A program made the position numbers and the translations under genes. 5,694 nt of DNA from an uncultured Clostridium sp. Lineage in GTDB: Bacteria > Bacillota > Clostridia > Lachnospirales > Anaerotignaceae. Below the pieces are notes generated by a model. It was given only the letters and a program-made list of their open reading frames with translations. It ran no database searches and had not been told where the DNA came from. Of this stretch, positions 5,047 to 5,694 are shown piece by piece. The stretch is taken from positions 1 through 5,694 of the forward strand of contig CAMXTM010000153.1 in NCBI GenBank assembly GCA_947246775.1, given 5' to 3'. Position 1 is the stretch's first letter. The number at the start of each line of letters is the position of its first letter.

Positions 5047-5628
5047 CTATTCCATTTGTTGGTCGTAATAAGAAATAATATCTTGTGCGATTTCTTTTTT
5101 TTGTTTTCTTAAATTCATTGCCTGTTTTTCAATATATTTGTGTGCTTCTTCTTCTGTTTTGTTTTCGTATACCATTAAAAGATATTTTGCCTTTGCCGTT
5201 AAGCGAATATCGTCTATTTTGTGCTGTAGTTTTTTGTTTTCCTGCACCAATTTAAAAAAACGCCTTTGATTGCCCTGTAATAAGCAAAGTGCTTGACGAA
5301 ATTGTTGTCTTTGTAGTGGTTTTGCTATTACAAAAACGCCCTCTTTTTCCACTTTTTCATATAAATTTGCCATCATATCATTTTTTAGGATAAGTAATAC
5401 CCCAGCGGCAGTTTGTTTGACAGCAAATATCGCAATGTCTGTGCCAAACTCATCTACTAATGGTGCGTTAATTAAAATAAAATCAAAAACTTTTTGCTGT
5501 AAAAGCCTTCTGCCCTCCGCACCATGAAACCGTATTTCGATTTGATGGGAGGGAAAAAAGGAGGTAACAAAAGAACGTAATGTTTCGCTGCTTTTTTCTG
5601 TTGCTGTTAATATCAAGATTCGTTCCAT
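5047..5628 (-). CDS. ANTAR-domain regulator with degenerate receiver domain
   Basis: This 193-residue cytoplasmic protein probably binds nascent RNA and prevents termination. The N-terminal part (about 1-115) has the size and strand pattern of a response-regulator receiver. However, the expected phosphoacceptor Asp is N54 (FILINAPL) and the acidic pair after the first strand is absent, while the conserved Lys remains (K103, AKPL). It is therefore a pseudo-receiver, probably not phosphorylated. A coiled-coil-like linker (about 120-142) leads to the ANTAR domain (about 140-187), recognisable by AKYLLM, TEEEAHKYIEKQAMNLR and EIAQDI with its conserved alanines (A162, A170, A181). The frame is open to 5652, but that ATG has no ribosome binding site; GGTGA (5634-5638) sits five bases before the ATG at 5628. 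GTG at 5637 is another option. The upstream promoter was not found and may lie past the window end. Confidence 0.88.
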   Translation of the reverse strand: MERILILTATEKSSETLRSFVTSFFPSHQIEIRFHGAEGRRLLQQKVFDFILINAPLVDEFGTDIAIFAVKQTAAGVLLILKNDMMANLYEKVEKEGVFVIAKPLQRQQFRQALCLLQGNQRRFFKLVQENKKLQHKIDDIRLTAKAKYLLMVYENKTEEEAHKYIEKQAMNLRKQKKEIAQDIISYYDQQME

Positions 5629-5694
5629 ACTTTTCACCAACCTTAATGGCATTTAATACCGTTGAAAATACATATCATGTTCTATTTTGTTTCT

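Overview
This AT-rich window carries seven protein genes and no RNA genes, mobile elements or CRISPR arrays. The gene families suggest a Gram-positive anaerobe of the class Clostridia, perhaps Lachnospiraceae or a relative. The clues are a CsoR-type copper operator, an ANTAR regulator with a degenerate receiver, a Gram-positive divergent polysaccharide deacetylase, strong AGGAGG ribosome binding sites and sigma-A-like promoters. The taxonomic placement is an inference and no marker gene is present.

Layout: 1-764 (minus) is the 5' part of a copper-exporting P1B-type ATPase gene (copA-like). It is cut by the window edge and preceded by a consensus promoter overlapped by a GC-centred palindrome that looks like a CsoR operator. 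A terminator at 871-900 separates it from 913-1734 (minus), an exported divergent polysaccharide deacetylase. Next come 1811-2638 (minus, Cof-type HAD phosphatase) and 2640-3359 (minus, metallo-beta-lactamase-fold hydrolase). These two are one base apart and must be co-transcribed. The deacetylase 76 bases downstream may belong to the same transcript. A terminator at 3443-3477 separates this group from 3484-4440 (minus), a D-2-hydroxyacid dehydrogenase with its own promoter.

The dehydrogenase is divergent from 4643-4999 (plus), a small ArsC/Spx-like thioredoxin-fold protein. The 202-base spacer between them holds a promoter for each. The ArsC-like gene converges on 5047-5628 (minus), an ANTAR-domain RNA-binding antiterminator protein, and both share a bidirectional terminator at 5012-5037.

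The genes look like independent housekeeping or stress functions: copper export, envelope polysaccharide processing, phosphate-ester and metal-dependent hydrolysis, 2-hydroxyacid reduction, redox or stress response, and RNA-level control. I do not see a single coherent novel system. The points most worth following are the copper operator, the ANTAR protein with no visible target, the ambiguous ArsC/Spx-like protein, and an 11-base tandem duplication over the start codon of the hydrolase. For two genes (2640 and 3484) I moved the start downstream of the longest open frame, and for the ANTAR gene I chose the start nearer a ribosome binding site.
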